A stretch of DNA of 64,000 nucleotides. Source: Lichenostomus cassidix. Its lineage: Eukaryota; Chordata; Aves; Passeriformes; Meliphagidae. Of this stretch, positions 41,607 through 53,895 are shown one piece after another. The notes below the pieces were generated by a model. It was not told where the DNA came from. It worked only from the letters and a program-made list of their open reading frames with translations, and made no database searches. Positions within the stretch are counted from its first letter, which is position 1; every line of letters starts with the position of its first letter. The stretch is from the NCBI GenBank assembly GCA_008360975.2, contig CM039182.1, positions 106,878,443-106,942,442 of the forward strand, in the 5' to 3' direction. The position numbers and the translations under genes are program-made.

Positions 41607-44600
41607 GCAAGAGGGGGCAGGGTGAAAAGTACAGGAAAAGAATTTCAGAGAACAATACATTTGGGAAGAATTGAAACAATTTTTCCCTAGCTTGCCAGCA
41701 GCTCATAGAGAGACCCCATCCATCTGAGATTCTTTGGCTGTCTGCCTGGAAGGAACTTGTCAACTTGTCTTTTTGCTTAAGGCAAGGAGACTTCAAACAA
41801 AGTGGTTACCATTTTCTTTTTTTTTAATAGGAAAAAAAAAAAAAAGCCAAAATTTTTTCGTGGGGAAAGACTGATTTCCCTCTTGGAAAATATGATTCTT
41901 CTATGAACACTTTCCCTGGCTCTACAGTTAATGCACACTAGAGTATCAAAGCCCCCAGTGCATGCTGCTATAGTAAGCATACAATTGTAGAAGAGCTATT
42001 TACAGCAAAGAAAGGCTCATAAGCCTTAAAAGATGTGCTGCTGTCTTCAATTTTAAGCATTATGACTTTTCTGAAAGGAATTTTATTCTTAGCTGATGGT
42101 AGACATTTGTATATGTAGAATAAAGCCCCACTAGAAAAGTAATAAAGCCCCTCTAAAGCCAAGTAGCTTCACCTGGGACAGACAGCATCTATGTAACCCT
42201 CCACGACACCATGAAGAAATGTTAAATTACTCTTCAACACCAGGCCATGCCTGAGGGCCACACTCACAACAACATGTTTCTGAGTTGTTCGAGACCAATT
42301 GGTATTTTCAACAGTTAACTACAAAGTAAGTCTGTGGGAATGCCAAAATCAAGTTCTGTCACTCAGTTTGAATGCATCAAAACAAATGCTATTTTCTAAG
42401 CATTCCACTGCGAGAGGAGAGAAGGCAGCAGGGACACCACGGTTCTGTTTAAGCCTGCGAGGTCTTTGAAAAAAAAAATCTAAAGGAGTGGGAGTGGAAG
42501 TGTACCCCAGATAAACTGGCTAACCCTGTTCATTTTATTGTTTCATGAGCACTTGGTACCAGGCTCAAAGAGGAGGGAAAACGTAAGTGTGCCTTTTTTG
42601 GCAGAGCTGATGCTTACTCTGGCTTAAATGGATCACGAAACTGCAGTGTTAATCATCCATAATCACTGCTTATCTCAGTGATCAACACCAAAACATTTCT
42701 TTATCATTGTGCAATGCAAAGGCCTTAGAAATATTTTATAGCTACACAGCACTCGAAGGAATGGCTTAGCAGTGAATATGCCTAGCACAAAACTAACGCC
42801 ATGCATTTAGTAACAGGGGAGACAATGTTAAAATAACATCTTTGAAAGATAAGAGACTGCTACAATAATTATCAGAATAAGAATCTCTAAGAAATGATTC
42901 TGCAAATACCATTCAAGTAACCTTTCGAGGTGAATGATTTTAGCTGAAAATGCTTTATTTTGTATCTTAAAATTTGCAGGATATAGAACAAAGATTAGAT
43001 AAACAGGCTGGACATATCAAACTGCCACAAGTACTTTTTCCTGGATGAACTACAAAAATGTGATAAAACCAGCACAAGCAAGGGCATTTAATATATTAAA
43101 CAGAACTCCCTCTTGACTTAACCTCTTCTTCTCTGAACACTACATCTTATTTATGGCTCTCCAAACAGTAATCACATTTTATTTACAGAAACCAGTCATA
43201 AGTATTATGCCTGTAAATTTGGGTTAGATACCTACTTCTGTTAGGCGATGGCTGGAGACTTATTTGCATATTACTTATTTTCCTTTTTAAATGTTGGAAG
43301 ATTTAAGTCCTGAAAGAATTCAAAGTATATTAAATTCTGAAAGAGCTGGAGGCCCAAATAATTCCATGGTTTTATTACTAAGACACTTTTTAGCAATGAA
43401 CGAAGTTTCTCCTAATTCTGCTTCTGATATTATTATTTTCTTTGTTCTCCCTCTACAGAAATTAAGGTAGTAGTTCTGAGCTCACCTAGTTCCTTGGTAA
43501 AAATCACAAATTTCAATGAAGCCACTAGTATCGAGTGAAACATGTCAAGCATATTAAATAAATTCAAAACTAGACCTAGAGGACTCAGCTTAAATGCATC
43601 TAGTGACCTGAGCATATAGTATCTTGAAGTCAGACTTGCCAGATGTTGCACAAGACAAATTGTAAGATATCAGCTTGAAGAGTTTCCAAGGCTATGACCA
43701 GTGAAGTCTGTTCCAGGGGAACACAGGACCATGGGCCACTGGTGACACTATACCACAAGGAGGCAATTAGGGACAGCCTATATGGTGCAGGTGACCTCCT
43801 ACACAGCTCAGCCACCACCTCCAAAAGGAGTGGTTTCCAACTTCTCTGACTTCTCAACTAGAATCATCTTTTCTGTTTCCTCATCCTGAAAACAAGGGCA
43901 GCAAGGATAGCTCTCTTTTTCTCCCCCATCTACCCACATTAATAAATGTAGAGGTTTTTTTTTTTATTTTCCAATTAATGTTATTTTGGATATATTGCTC
44001 CAAGAATTTTTCGCATACTGGGACAACTGAACACCTGGATAACAACTGAATGTGTAGTTGCATCTCATGCCCTCATGAATGAAACGAAAAACTGCTAGAT
44101 GCTGACATAATGTCCTAGCCATATGAATGAGCAAAGCCATTATGAATTAAATGCAATTGGAACAAGTCTGATCTTCCCTCAAAAGCAAGCACCACCTGAA
44201 CACAGGATTGAAGAGAAACCTCTTCAAAAAACATTCAGTATGGTTTAGTACAAGGAAATTTCCTATAATAGTGCTTTAAAAGCTAGATATCCTATGTTAC
44301 TGTAACAACTGGAATGCAGTCAAGAAGTCATATGATAACTCTAATTTTATTTAAGTTTTGGTAAGATGGAACCAAAGAACTTAAGAGAAGCCTGTCCCCC
44401 TGTGTACTAGACAAAAGCAAATAAACAGGACAGGTGATAAACATATGGTCATTTTTTTGGCAGTATTTCAAGAAGCAACTTGTCAAGAAACCATTAAGTT
44501 TGGGTCAAATTACTCTGCAGATATCTGAGATGTCCATAACATCTCTGTGCTGGTGGTTTCAATGCACAAAACTGAGTAAAATTAAAGCCTTCATCTCTAA

Positions 44601-44730
44601 AACATACAGAAATTAGTATAAGCATCCGCAAGGATATTGCAAGGTTAAACAATAGGGAGAAAGGGAGAGGTTATACAAGGAAGAAAATGAGAAGTGCCAA
44701 AACCCAAACAGAACATATTCTGGTGACCTA
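36521..44730. other. Intron 2 segment without genes
   Basis: AT-rich intron with homopolymer runs near 41588-41606 and 41815-41845. A moderately GC-rich patch at 37.6-37.9 kb shows overlapping plus-strand frames with no recognisable product. An octamer ATTTGCAT lies at 43262-43269 with no SOX core beside it. Nothing else is supported. Confidence 0.6.
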
Positions 44731-44806
44731 TTAAAAGACAATTAAAAAATAGTTAAAAGACAATTTTAAAAAAATTAAAATACTATTAAAAGACAATTTA
44801 AAAAAA
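44731..44806. repeat. AT-rich irregular tandem repeat
   Basis: The 13-mer TTAAAAGACAATT occurs three times, at 44731-44743, 44753-44765 and 44786-44798, separated by A/T-rich spacers. It abuts the 5' edge of the CR1 element that begins just to the right. Confidence 0.9.
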
Positions 44807-44811
44807 TCTTT

Positions 44812-46122
44812 TATGGAATCAGCAACAAAAGGAGGGCTAAGAAGAACCTCCATCCTTTATCAAATGTGGTGGGAAACATAGGGACATGGGATGAGGAAAA
44901 GGCTGAGGTCCTTAGTACCTTCTTTGCCTCACTCCAACAGTAAGACCAGTTGCTCTCTGGGTACCCAGCCCCTGAGCTAGAAAACTGCAATAGGAAGCAG
45001 AGTGAAGTCCCCATAATCCAAGGGGAAATTGAAATTGTCAGTGACCTGCTGCACCACTTACACACACACAAGTCTGTGGGGCCACATGGGATCCACACGA
45101 GGGTACTGAGGGAGCAGGCAGAAGTGCTTAGCAAGCCACTTTCCATCATTTATCAGCAGTCCTGCATAACCAGGGAAGTCCCAGTTGAACACAGGTGAGC
45201 AAATGTAATGCACAGCTGCAAGAACAGCCAGAAGGAAGATCTGGAGAGCTACAGCCCTGTCAGCCTGACCTAGGGGCTGGGGAAGGTCATGGAGCAAATC
45301 ACCATGAGTGCTATCATGCAGCACATACAGGACAACCAGGGGATTGGGCACAGCCAGCCTGAGTTCATGAAACACAGGTGCTGCTTGACTGATCTGATCT
45401 CCTTTTCTGACACCAGGACCCACTTAGTGGATGAGTGGAAGGCTATGGATGCTGTCCACCTAGACTTCAGAAAAGCCTGGGACACCAATTACCACAGTAC
45501 TCTCCTGGAGAAACTGGCTGCTCACAGCTTGGATAGGTGCAGTATTTGCTGGGTAAAAAAACCAAAACCATCTGGATGGCCAGGCTCAGCAGTGGTGGTG
45601 AATGGAGTTACATTCAGCTGGCAGCTGGTTACCAGTGGTGCTCCCCAGACTGGGGCAAGTCCTGTTTAGTATTACTATCAATGACTGGGATGAGGGGATC
45701 AAGTGCACCTCAGCCAGTTGGGCAGGAATGCTGATCTCAAAGTAATGCAGAGGATCAATGGGCCAATGCAAATTGTGTGACCTTACTGCTCTCTACAACT
45801 ACCTGAAAGCAGGTTGTAATGAGGTGGGGGTTTGTCTTTTCTTCCAGAAACAAGTGAAAGGACAGGAAAAAATGGCATCACCTTCCATCACGGAGGTTTA
45901 GATTGCATATTAGGAAGAATTTCTTCAGCAAAAGGGTTGTCAAGCATTGGAAGAGGCTGCCCAGGAAAGTGGTGCCGTCACCATCCCCAATGGAGGAGGT
46001 ATTTAAAGAACATGTAAATGGGGTGCTTAGGGACATGGTTTAGTAGTAAACGTGGCAGTGCCGGATTAATGGATGGACTTCATAATTTCAGAGGTCTTTT
46101 CCAACCTAAATAATTCCATGCA
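44812..46122 (+). mobile_element. Degenerate CR1 LINE with reverse transcriptase remnant
   Basis: An old, broken CR1 non-LTR retrotransposon. The + strand still shows the CR1 ORF2 order: 'EEKAEVLSTFFASL' (about 44896-44937), then 'KSVGPHGIHTRVLREQ' and 'KPLSIIYQQSC' (about 45070-45170), 'VMEQI', 'HLDFRKAWDT' (RT domain) and 'VTSGAPQ'. It is inactive. A TGA at 45196-45198 and a TAG near 45270 interrupt the frame, and there is a frameshift near 45655. The sequence containing the expected FADD catalytic box is missing, because the copy jumps from the RT to 3' UTR sequence at about 45.75 kb. From about 45787 to 46122 it follows the CR1 tail (TTAGGAAGAATTTCTTCA, 'gtgcttagggacatggttta', 'aggtcttttccaacctaaa'). 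It lies in CDH2 intron 2, on the strand opposite to the gene. Confidence 0.95.
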
Positions 46123-48476
46123 TTTAGATAGGCAAGGCAACCAAGATCAGAATCAGGCACATATATGATTATCCCTCAGAAGCAAATGTCATGCAACTAT
46201 ACTTAACTTCCAGCATCATTTGAATCTAGTTTAATAACCAGAAAATAGGCTTTTGACAACAATAGTATTTCAAAATGACAGTGTAATTAAATTTAAGTCA
46301 AAGCTATGCAATGATGGACTGTATGTTTATGTGTAACCAGCAAATTATATGCTTTTAAGCATGTCAAAATTTTCAAAAGAATTAACCACTGCAGTAATTC
46401 AGTTGAGGAAATGGTGGTAGAAAAAAGACTTCCCCAGGTCATTTTTCAACCAGCTGATATGATGTGATACATACTGTTTGCCTCATACAGTGTTTCCAAT
46501 TCCTACTTCCCTAAAATATTATGCATTTTAATACCATTCAAGGACAAACCAACAGTCATGCTTCACTCACTTCTGAGAAGCAAGGGAAGGGACTGTGGGA
46601 ATGGGATGAATAATGAGACAGGAAGTCAGTTTGTCATCCTATGTTACTGGTTCAGACTCAGTTAAAGCTGATTAGACATTATCATCAGGTTTGCATGAGC
46701 AATGACAACAGACAATTCATGCCCAGTCTACTGTGGCTCCTAACTGGTGGGAAAAGAAAAGGGAAAAACTGCAGAAACAGCCTTGATTCCATTTAGAGTA
46801 AAGAGAACTTTAAATGGACAAATTAACAGGACCTAAAAACTTGTGTGAGCTCCATTTCAAGACGAACTGATGGCATGACAGTTAACCTGTAACAAACATT
46901 TGGAGGTTTCAAGGTGGCATCTTTGGAAAGCACTTTGCTGCTCTCTACGTCCCTGTCTCTGCCCCCTGCCCATGCTTGTTCATAACACACTAAGGAGTTC
47001 TCAAGCTGATGTCTTTTACAGGAGTCTATAGGAGAGCCATCTACTAACTCCCATTCAGTGGGAAAGTGAGGAATATTCTATTTCCTCTTTATTATTTTCT
47101 TAATTGGCAGAACATTTACTTCAATACATAAATTTCTAAGCCATCCTTTAATAAAAGTCTGTGCTGGTAGAATACACTTCCTTGAAACTGAACAGAGAAA
47201 GCTTTAATAACTCAAGTTTAAATACACTAAAGCTAATCAATTCATCCTGCGTTCAAGTTTCCATTATACTTCTAAGAAAGCACAAAACAGGTCTGTAAAA
47301 TATAATTAACAAGAGACTGCTACATACAGCATGTAAAATCAGGACTACAGCTTTTACTTCATTTGTTTTGCAGACTCATTAGAATTTTTTCCTTTAAATG
47401 TCTCAAACTGTGTAGCCAAATTTATATGTGAAAGAAACAACAAATTAAATTAAATTAGTCCTTATTTAAGCTGTATTTGAAACCGTCTAAAACTGATGTT
47501 CTTAGTTCCACAATTTCCAAATTAGATTAAAAAAATTATGTTAGCAGTTCAGAAAACAGAAAAATTAATGCAGATTTTCTAGAACTGTGGTACTTCTGCA
47601 AACTTGTATTGTGAAACTTAACTGGCTGGAAAACTTAGGCAACATTCAGAGCATCTGCCTCTGTGTCCTACTCTATCCCTGAAAAATAGAGACACAGAAA
47701 GAACAATGAACTGAATTCCCAACCTGGACAATCTGTGGGCAGATGCAGTGACTGCAGGGCATCCCCGGCAGAGGAAAGGGCTTGCACTCACCGAGCAGGT
47801 CATCCCCAGCCTGGGCACTGTGCCATTCAGATGCAGGTAGGTGCCAGGGTGAGAGAGCAGTGCACCGTCCCTGAGACAGCCCTGGCACTGTCCTGCCTCT
47901 CCTGGCACAGCTCCTTACAGAGCCTGCAGTGCTGTGGTCACTGACCAGGGGCTCACAGACAACCACTCTCTCATTACTTGTCTCATTACTTGCTTTCCAT
48001 AGGTGTCTCTCCTCAGATTGCCATGAAAAAGCAGTAAGGGAACTATCTCTGCATTAACATGAGTACTAGGACTGGGTGTAACTGCAGCTCTTCTGTGAGA
48101 GACGTAAAGCAGAAAGGAAATTTTCCTTACCTCTTCACACATACATGAATTCTAAGTATAGACTGATGGCATACATATTGTCAGAGGTAGTAAGAAACAC
48201 CAGTGTGAATGCTGTGCTGAGAATGAGAATTAGAGGACAACAATGGGAAGTTTTGGAACACTCAATGTTATCAAATTACAGTCAGAGGTGCATGTGCTGC
48301 CAACTAATGCCAACAGATTTTCCAAGTCCTATGACAGCGATCAAGAAATAATCACAGAGCAGTTGATGTCCTTTCCTGCAAAAGTCAGTGTCCTATTTAA
48401 GGATGAAGATGCTCCAGCAACTTATGGTTACAACTAAAAGAAACAAAAAAGTTCAAAATAAGTTTTCTAACAATAC
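46123..48476. other. Intron 2 segment next to exon 2
   Basis: AT-rich intron up to about 47.6 kb, then a more GC-rich patch at about 47.65-47.95 kb with chance frames on both strands. A 12-base tandem duplication lies at 47969-47992. I see no second exon here. Confidence 0.6.
47969..47992. repeat. Perfect 12-base tandem duplication
   Basis: TCTCATTACTTG is repeated twice head to tail, at 47969-47980 and 47981-47992. It lies about 0.5 kb downstream of CDH2 exon 2 in the gene's sense. Confidence 0.9.
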
Positions 48477-48588
48477 CATTGAGAAGAGGCTGTCCTCCAT
48501 GTACACTCCTTGACACTACTGCACTGTGAACATCTTCAGGAAATCCAGTCTTGCATGACATATCTTCACAGGTTGCCTTTATCGGTGC
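48477..48588 (-). CDS. CDH2: CDH2 exon 2: start of the N-cadherin propeptide
   Basis: This 112-base exon codes for residues 26-62 plus the first base of codon 63. It begins [20 protein letters not shown], continues through [16 protein letters not shown] and ends with Asn and a split codon. This is the beginning of the cadherin prodomain, which is removed by furin-type cleavage before the adhesive EC1 domain becomes active. The acceptor is a pyrimidine-rich run ending TTTCAG at 48589-48590, and the phase-0 join to exon 1 is exact. The exon ends AATG and is followed by GTATTG, so the next codon (Val in relatives) is split after its first base. The donor is weak, with T at +4 and +5. Ser36 and Thr39 differ from the chicken residues I recall (Leu and Met). 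The open frame extends on both sides into intron (about 48397-48687), but only this part resembles N-cadherin. Confidence 0.96.
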
Positions 48589-51500
48589 CTGAAACACAAG
48601 ACAAAATCTATGTAATACCTGCAACCCACATTCACCAGAGAAACATTCCAGCTGGCACATACTCCACTTTGCCACTGTCTTGTACAAGCAGAATCTTTGT
48701 TTCTGAACAACCGCAATTAGGACTACGAGGGCAAAGGGTTAATCTTTCTGATAACTGGAATGGAAGGAACAAATCCCACTTGTCTGGTAAGATCTAAATA
48801 ATACACCATCTTGATTCTTCTGACAACTGTACATTTCCACTAAATCAGACATCGAGACTGAAGGGGAATCATACAGGGAACAAAAACATTCCTTCCTCTG
48901 GAAATAAATGTGCCACAAAACCCATTGGCAACTTTTTCAGAGACAGATTACTTGAGAGGAATAACTTCAACCATTGCTTTAAAATGCTTTATTTAGAGTA
49001 TTTCTATGTGAGGCTGCACCAGAAAAAGTAAACTAAGACAAAATATTACATTTGCAGTAACTTAACAGAACTTACATTTGTATTAGCATTCAATCAGATA
49101 CCATATAAAGCCAAATGTTTCCAATGCAATCTCCTATTTCAAAGGGACATTAAGTTAAAAGGAAAGGAGCTCATTAATTTTGCAGACTGGAAGAGCTGAG
49201 CCACTGAAACTGTTTGTTCTCTCACTTATTAAAAAAGTTTACCCTCAAATCACATTCTTAAAAGAGTTTCCTAAATGCCTTTTTATTAAGAAATGTAATA
49301 CAGCATTTGGAAACTTGTTTGTTCTGTAGTCTTCCATGTTCAGAAGCTACTTCTGGTAGCAAAGCTATTTTCCAGGACAGTTTCTTGCCTATTTGGGAAA
49401 AACCAAGCAAAACCAAACATTTTCCACAGCAAAGGACTAAGATTTCTTTTCATTGGATTGGTTTTGTCTCATTTTAGTGCTGCACAAGACAATGGCCCAA
49501 CTCACATGTGGCTACATGACCATACATTGGCAAGACTCCTTTCACACTGCACACAGGAGAGAGGTCAGCTCCCATACCAGCCTGGGCTGTGATACATCCA
49601 AGAAATTGTGAGAGCCCTTGCACAATCTCAAATACACCTACATGCCAAACAAAAGCCTATCCATGTGCATGCCCAGATGTAGTATATGGTCTTGGACAGC
49701 ACAAGCAACTGTGTGATTATATTATACTTAAATCTGCTCAAGACTTAAGTTATATTTTCCTGTTTGCTTTCCCAGATGGGCTTCCATCAAGCAGACCTGC
49801 TCAAGGCCATGCAAGCATGTCTGCGTGCACTTGCAAAGAAAGCCCTAGGAAAAAGAAAAAAAGGAAGGGAGAAAGATGAGATGATGGTGTTACACCCATT
49901 CACCATAGTAATGTCAGGGAAAGAGAGCATTAAAGCAGGAAGTGGGACAGAAGCACCTCAAACCACAAGTGTTTCCTCAAGGAAAAGGGACTAGGCGCAA
50001 GTGTAATCCCTCCACTGACACACATGGCCGAACTCTGCATGCAAACCCCTATTAGAACAATTTTATCACTAATACAAGGAGGCATTTGTAACCCATTGCA
50101 TTGCATTTACACCAAGAGAGTCCTAACTGTGCAGCTCAACACTGACACTAACAAAAACAAGAAAAAAAATTTACTAACTCACAAGATAATACACTATCCA
50201 GGTATGTGCTCAGTAAGAGAACTGGTAATTTTCAAGTTTCACTGTGATGTGGATTTACTTAAGTTCTACATGGGTATCTCACCTGTGTAAAACTGTTTAT
50301 GTACTTTAGTATGTTTACATGGACACCTTAAAGAGAAAGCAAATAAAACAATAGTTTAGCTACCACAGGACTATGTTACCTACAAAACTGGAACCTGGCC
50401 CTGTAGCTAACTGCCAACACTCTATTTACATACCGAGTTTTTGAGATAAAAAGATGGGAAATCAAAAATAACTAATATTTCAACCAGCCGGTTTTCTCAG
50501 CTTTAGAACTCAAATCACAGGTTTGATAAGGTTTCCACAATTTGAAAGAAAAATAGTAAGACTCATTTAAACTACCGTACAAAAGGTGACTTCAAAGTAA
50601 ATGTTGGTGGAAAAGGAAAAAAAAAAAAGTCTTTCATGGTATCTTTGAAACAAAAAGGTACTGGGTGGGAAGCAGAGGAGATAGCAGGATTATTCACAAA
50701 TCTGCACTGATGTGCTTGGGAATCTTTCAGCCTTTCCAGTAATCTATATGTACTAAACAGCTCTTATAAACTGAAACAATGCCCACTGAAACAAAAGCTG
50801 GGGAACATGAATAGAGAGCCTTCTTTATTCTTTCATTTGCAGCCATCAATTTTATGCAGAAACAAAAGACTGTACTCTGCTCTCTAAAAACAGCCCTTTG
50901 TAAAGACTGTTTGAGAATAAAAACACAAGGGAAGGAAGAATTCAAATTTTCAGCAATTCTTAATCACCCTGTGTTAAGCATGCTGAATTAAGTAGAAGTT
51001 GCAACTTCAGACACACTGGGTCATATCAAGTTCAGCCTAGGAGTACTGCAAGACTTAAACCATTTTAACTCTAAGTAAAGAAGGATGCTGAAATATTTTT
51101 ATCCCCTTATTTGGGGCAAAAGGCGAAAGCAAGTGAAGATTATGGGACACATTATTGCAATTTACAGGATTTTGTGTGATTAGTACAATTCCCAATACAC
51201 TTTCAAATGTAAGATAATATTACTTGTACATTCATCTACAGAAGGACACTACTTCAAAAAAAATCTGTCTTTTAAGACAGAAAGCAATTACCTTTGCTTG
51301 TATCCACATAAAACCTACTCAGTGGAGTTACAAAGCTTTGAACAAGCTCAGCACTTGGTTTCCTCATCCTTCATGACTTGTTTAGCCATTTTTAACTGCT
51401 AAATGAGTGATAAGCACTACCATCTCCAGATGCTAGAGAGCTAGTCACACATGGTATCAGATCACGCATATAAACTCAGTACTGTAGATCTCAGATTAAA

Positions 51501-53194
51501 TGCAACAGGAAAATGGCAATTATGAAGCAACATGATGTAAATTAGAAGTCTACTGTCAAAACTGTTATTCAATCAATTAAAAGAATTCACCATTTTGATA
51601 TAGTTAGGCAGTTAAGCCTGCAGTTTTGATACCCTGCTCCTTTGTTACTTTATCCCTAGACATGAAATCTGTGGTTTAATTCCAATGTTGTATTCCAGCT
51701 CAATTAAAAAAAAAAAAATACTGTAACAACCTGTTTACAATCTCAGCTGTATAATTCTAAGGGATTTGCTTATACATTTTTTTCAAAACACCACCAGTAA
51801 AAGTCTTCCCACAATACAGGCCTCAAAGTTTTGAAAAGTTTCTAACTGAAACAAGAATCAAGCCAAGCAGAATTTCTTCACTAGTACTGACAGATCTGGA
51901 ATCACAACCCTCTCCAAATTCTATTGTTTCTAAAAAGTACACACATTTAAAATACAATTCCAAATATCTGGAAACACCCATTTAAAGAAACATCTATTTC
52001 AAAATGTCTATTTCAAAATGTAATCTCACCACCTCCTCTGCATATGCCATATACCACTGGAGTTCAGTAGTAGCTATCAATCTGAAATAGCCAAGTCTCT
52101 TCTACTATTTGCATCTGCATGTACTACAATGTAAGACTTCTTAGTAGCAATTCTACCAAAATGGAAAACAAGTTATTTTTGGAAGACTGCTTTCTTTTAA
52201 AATCAACGTATTTTCCTATTTTCCTATATATTTTTTTTTCCTATAGGAGAAGAAGCCTAGGTAGTAAAATGAGAAACCAAGGGGTGTGCATCAAAGAAAA
52301 TACCATACTATACAGTATAATTGAACATAGTACAGCTACCAATTGCCAAGTCTAGCCAATTCACAGGACATTATTGTGCGAAGTTCAAAACAATGTCTGA
52401 CATAATTATATGTATAACAAAGCAAGAATGGGGGATTTGATCTCTTCCTCCTTAATAACCAACAATAATTTGCAATTACCACAGTAATATTCAACTTAAG
52501 CACAGATCACAGAAACATTTGTGACTGTGTTTAAAGACTGGGTGTTTCTTCATTATTTAAAAGCCAGGATGGTACCCAATACTCACTTGCAACTAGAGAT
52601 TGTTCTGTCCATTTTTAGTTTAGTGTACAGACACTATCTGACACAATGGGATATGCTGTATGAGGTAGGGTTATTTAATGACAAGTTTCTACTTACTGCC
52701 ATAAGGCATAAGAAAGATACCCTGCAGGATGACACAAACATCTCCGAAAAGCTTTAGATGCTAGATTTCAAAATGTTCAGCAACTCTTTCTTAAATCTCC
52801 AACTTGCTGCAAACAAAGCTGCAACAGTTTATACTCTCACAGTACTCAGTACTTCAGCAAATGCAGTCAAGTACAATTTGTTTTCAACCGTAGAGTGCAA
52901 CTAGAGAAAAAGAAAAGTGCCTTTCACAGAAATTGTTCTGGAAGCCAAATCTTCCAAAGTGGGTGCCAGGCCACATCCTCCCAGAGGTCATTCAGTTACA
53001 GCAGAAAGGCCTTTCGTTATACCATCTTCACTTCTAATCAGCGCTCTACTTCATGAACTGCAAGATTTTAGACAGAAAATCCAATTTCTTAAACCAACAC
53101 TTAAAGCTCGCAAGCACCTTCCCCAAGTAACAGAATCTTCAACTTTTATGCTACCATATGGTTCAAAATAACTTGCCTTAAACCACCAAAGGTT
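48589..53194. other. Intron 1 segment without genes
   Basis: AT-rich intron between exon 2 and the first CR1 copy. It has a tandem duplication at 51993-52020 and several A runs (for example 51705-51718). The open frames (96 codons at 49589-49879, 88 at 50024-50290) match no protein I know. Confidence 0.6.
51993..52020. repeat. Perfect 14-base tandem duplication
   Basis: TCTATTTCAAAATG occurs twice head to tail, at 51993-52006 and 52007-52020, in CDH2 intron 1. Confidence 0.9.
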
Positions 53195-53895
53195 CATGGA
53201 ATCACACAATGCCTCGGGTTGGAAGGGACCTTATAGGTCATCTAGCTCCACCCTCCCTGCCCATGGGCAGGGATTCCATTAAACCAGGTTGCTCCAAGCC
53301 CCATCCAACCTGGCCTTGAACACTTCTAGGGACGGGGCATCCGCAACTTCTCCAGGCAGCCTGTTCCAGGGCCTCACCACCTTCCCAGAGGAGAATATCT
53401 AATCTAAATCTACTGTTTTTCAGTTTGTAGCCATTCTTATTTGTCCTATCACTACATGCCCATGTAAAAAGTCTCTCTCCATCCTTCTTTTAGGGTTCCT
53501 TCAGGTATTGGAAGACCAAAATTAGGTCACCCTACGCTCCAGTCTGAACAAACACAGCTCTCTCACCCTTTCCCCACAGGAGAGGTGTTCCATCCCCCTC
53601 TGATTATCTTCATGACCCTACTCTGGGCTCACTCCAATAGGCTAGTGTCCTTCCTGTGCTGGGGACCCCAGACCTGGGCACAGTGCTCCAGGCAGGGTCT
53701 CACCAGAGAGGAGTAGAGGGGCAGAATCCCCTCCCTTGCCCTGGTGGCCATGCTGCTTTTAATGCAGCCCAGGACATGCCTGGCTTTCTGGGCTGTGAGC
53801 ATGAAACATCAGGTCAAGTCTACCAGCACCATCAAGCCCTGCTCTGCAATGGTGTTCTAGATCTGTTCATCCCCCAGCTTTACAAACCATGTTAA
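53195..53895 (-). mobile_element. CR1 LINE 3' portion, about 0.7 kb
   Basis: The + strand is the reverse complement of a long CR1 3' region. It starts with the tail (CATGGAATCACACAATG), then 'gggttggaagggacctta' and 'ccatgggcagggattcc', then 'agcctgttccagggcctcac'. It continues through 'ctctgggctcactccaatag', 'ggcacagtgctccaggcagg', 'tctcaccagagaggagtaga' and 'atgcagcccagga', and ends near 'catcccccagctttac'. In its own sense it runs on the minus strand, so it is in the same orientation as CDH2. It is 5'-truncated and has no intact coding frame; the plus-strand frame at 53656-53895 is antisense CR1. Confidence 0.97.

Larger units (their letters stand above)
1..48476 (-). other. CDH2: CDH2 intron 2, 5' portion (continues beyond the window)
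   Basis: Everything left of the exon 2 donor is read as intron 2 of CDH2, at least 48.5 kb long. The early introns of vertebrate CDH2 are known to be very large. I looked on the minus strand for exon 3, which codes for the next part of the propeptide, and found no recognisable stretch, so it is probably outside the window. The sequence is AT-rich with ordinary chance open frames. The individual repeats and candidate regulatory sites are listed separately. Confidence 0.85.

Noticed and set aside
45289..45669. Apparent 126-codon gene
   Set aside because: It is the reverse transcriptase remnant of a degenerate CR1 LINE, with in-frame stops before it and a frameshift at its end.
53656..53895. 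79-codon plus-strand frame
   Set aside because: It is antisense CR1 3' sequence, recognised from the repeat tail and body.
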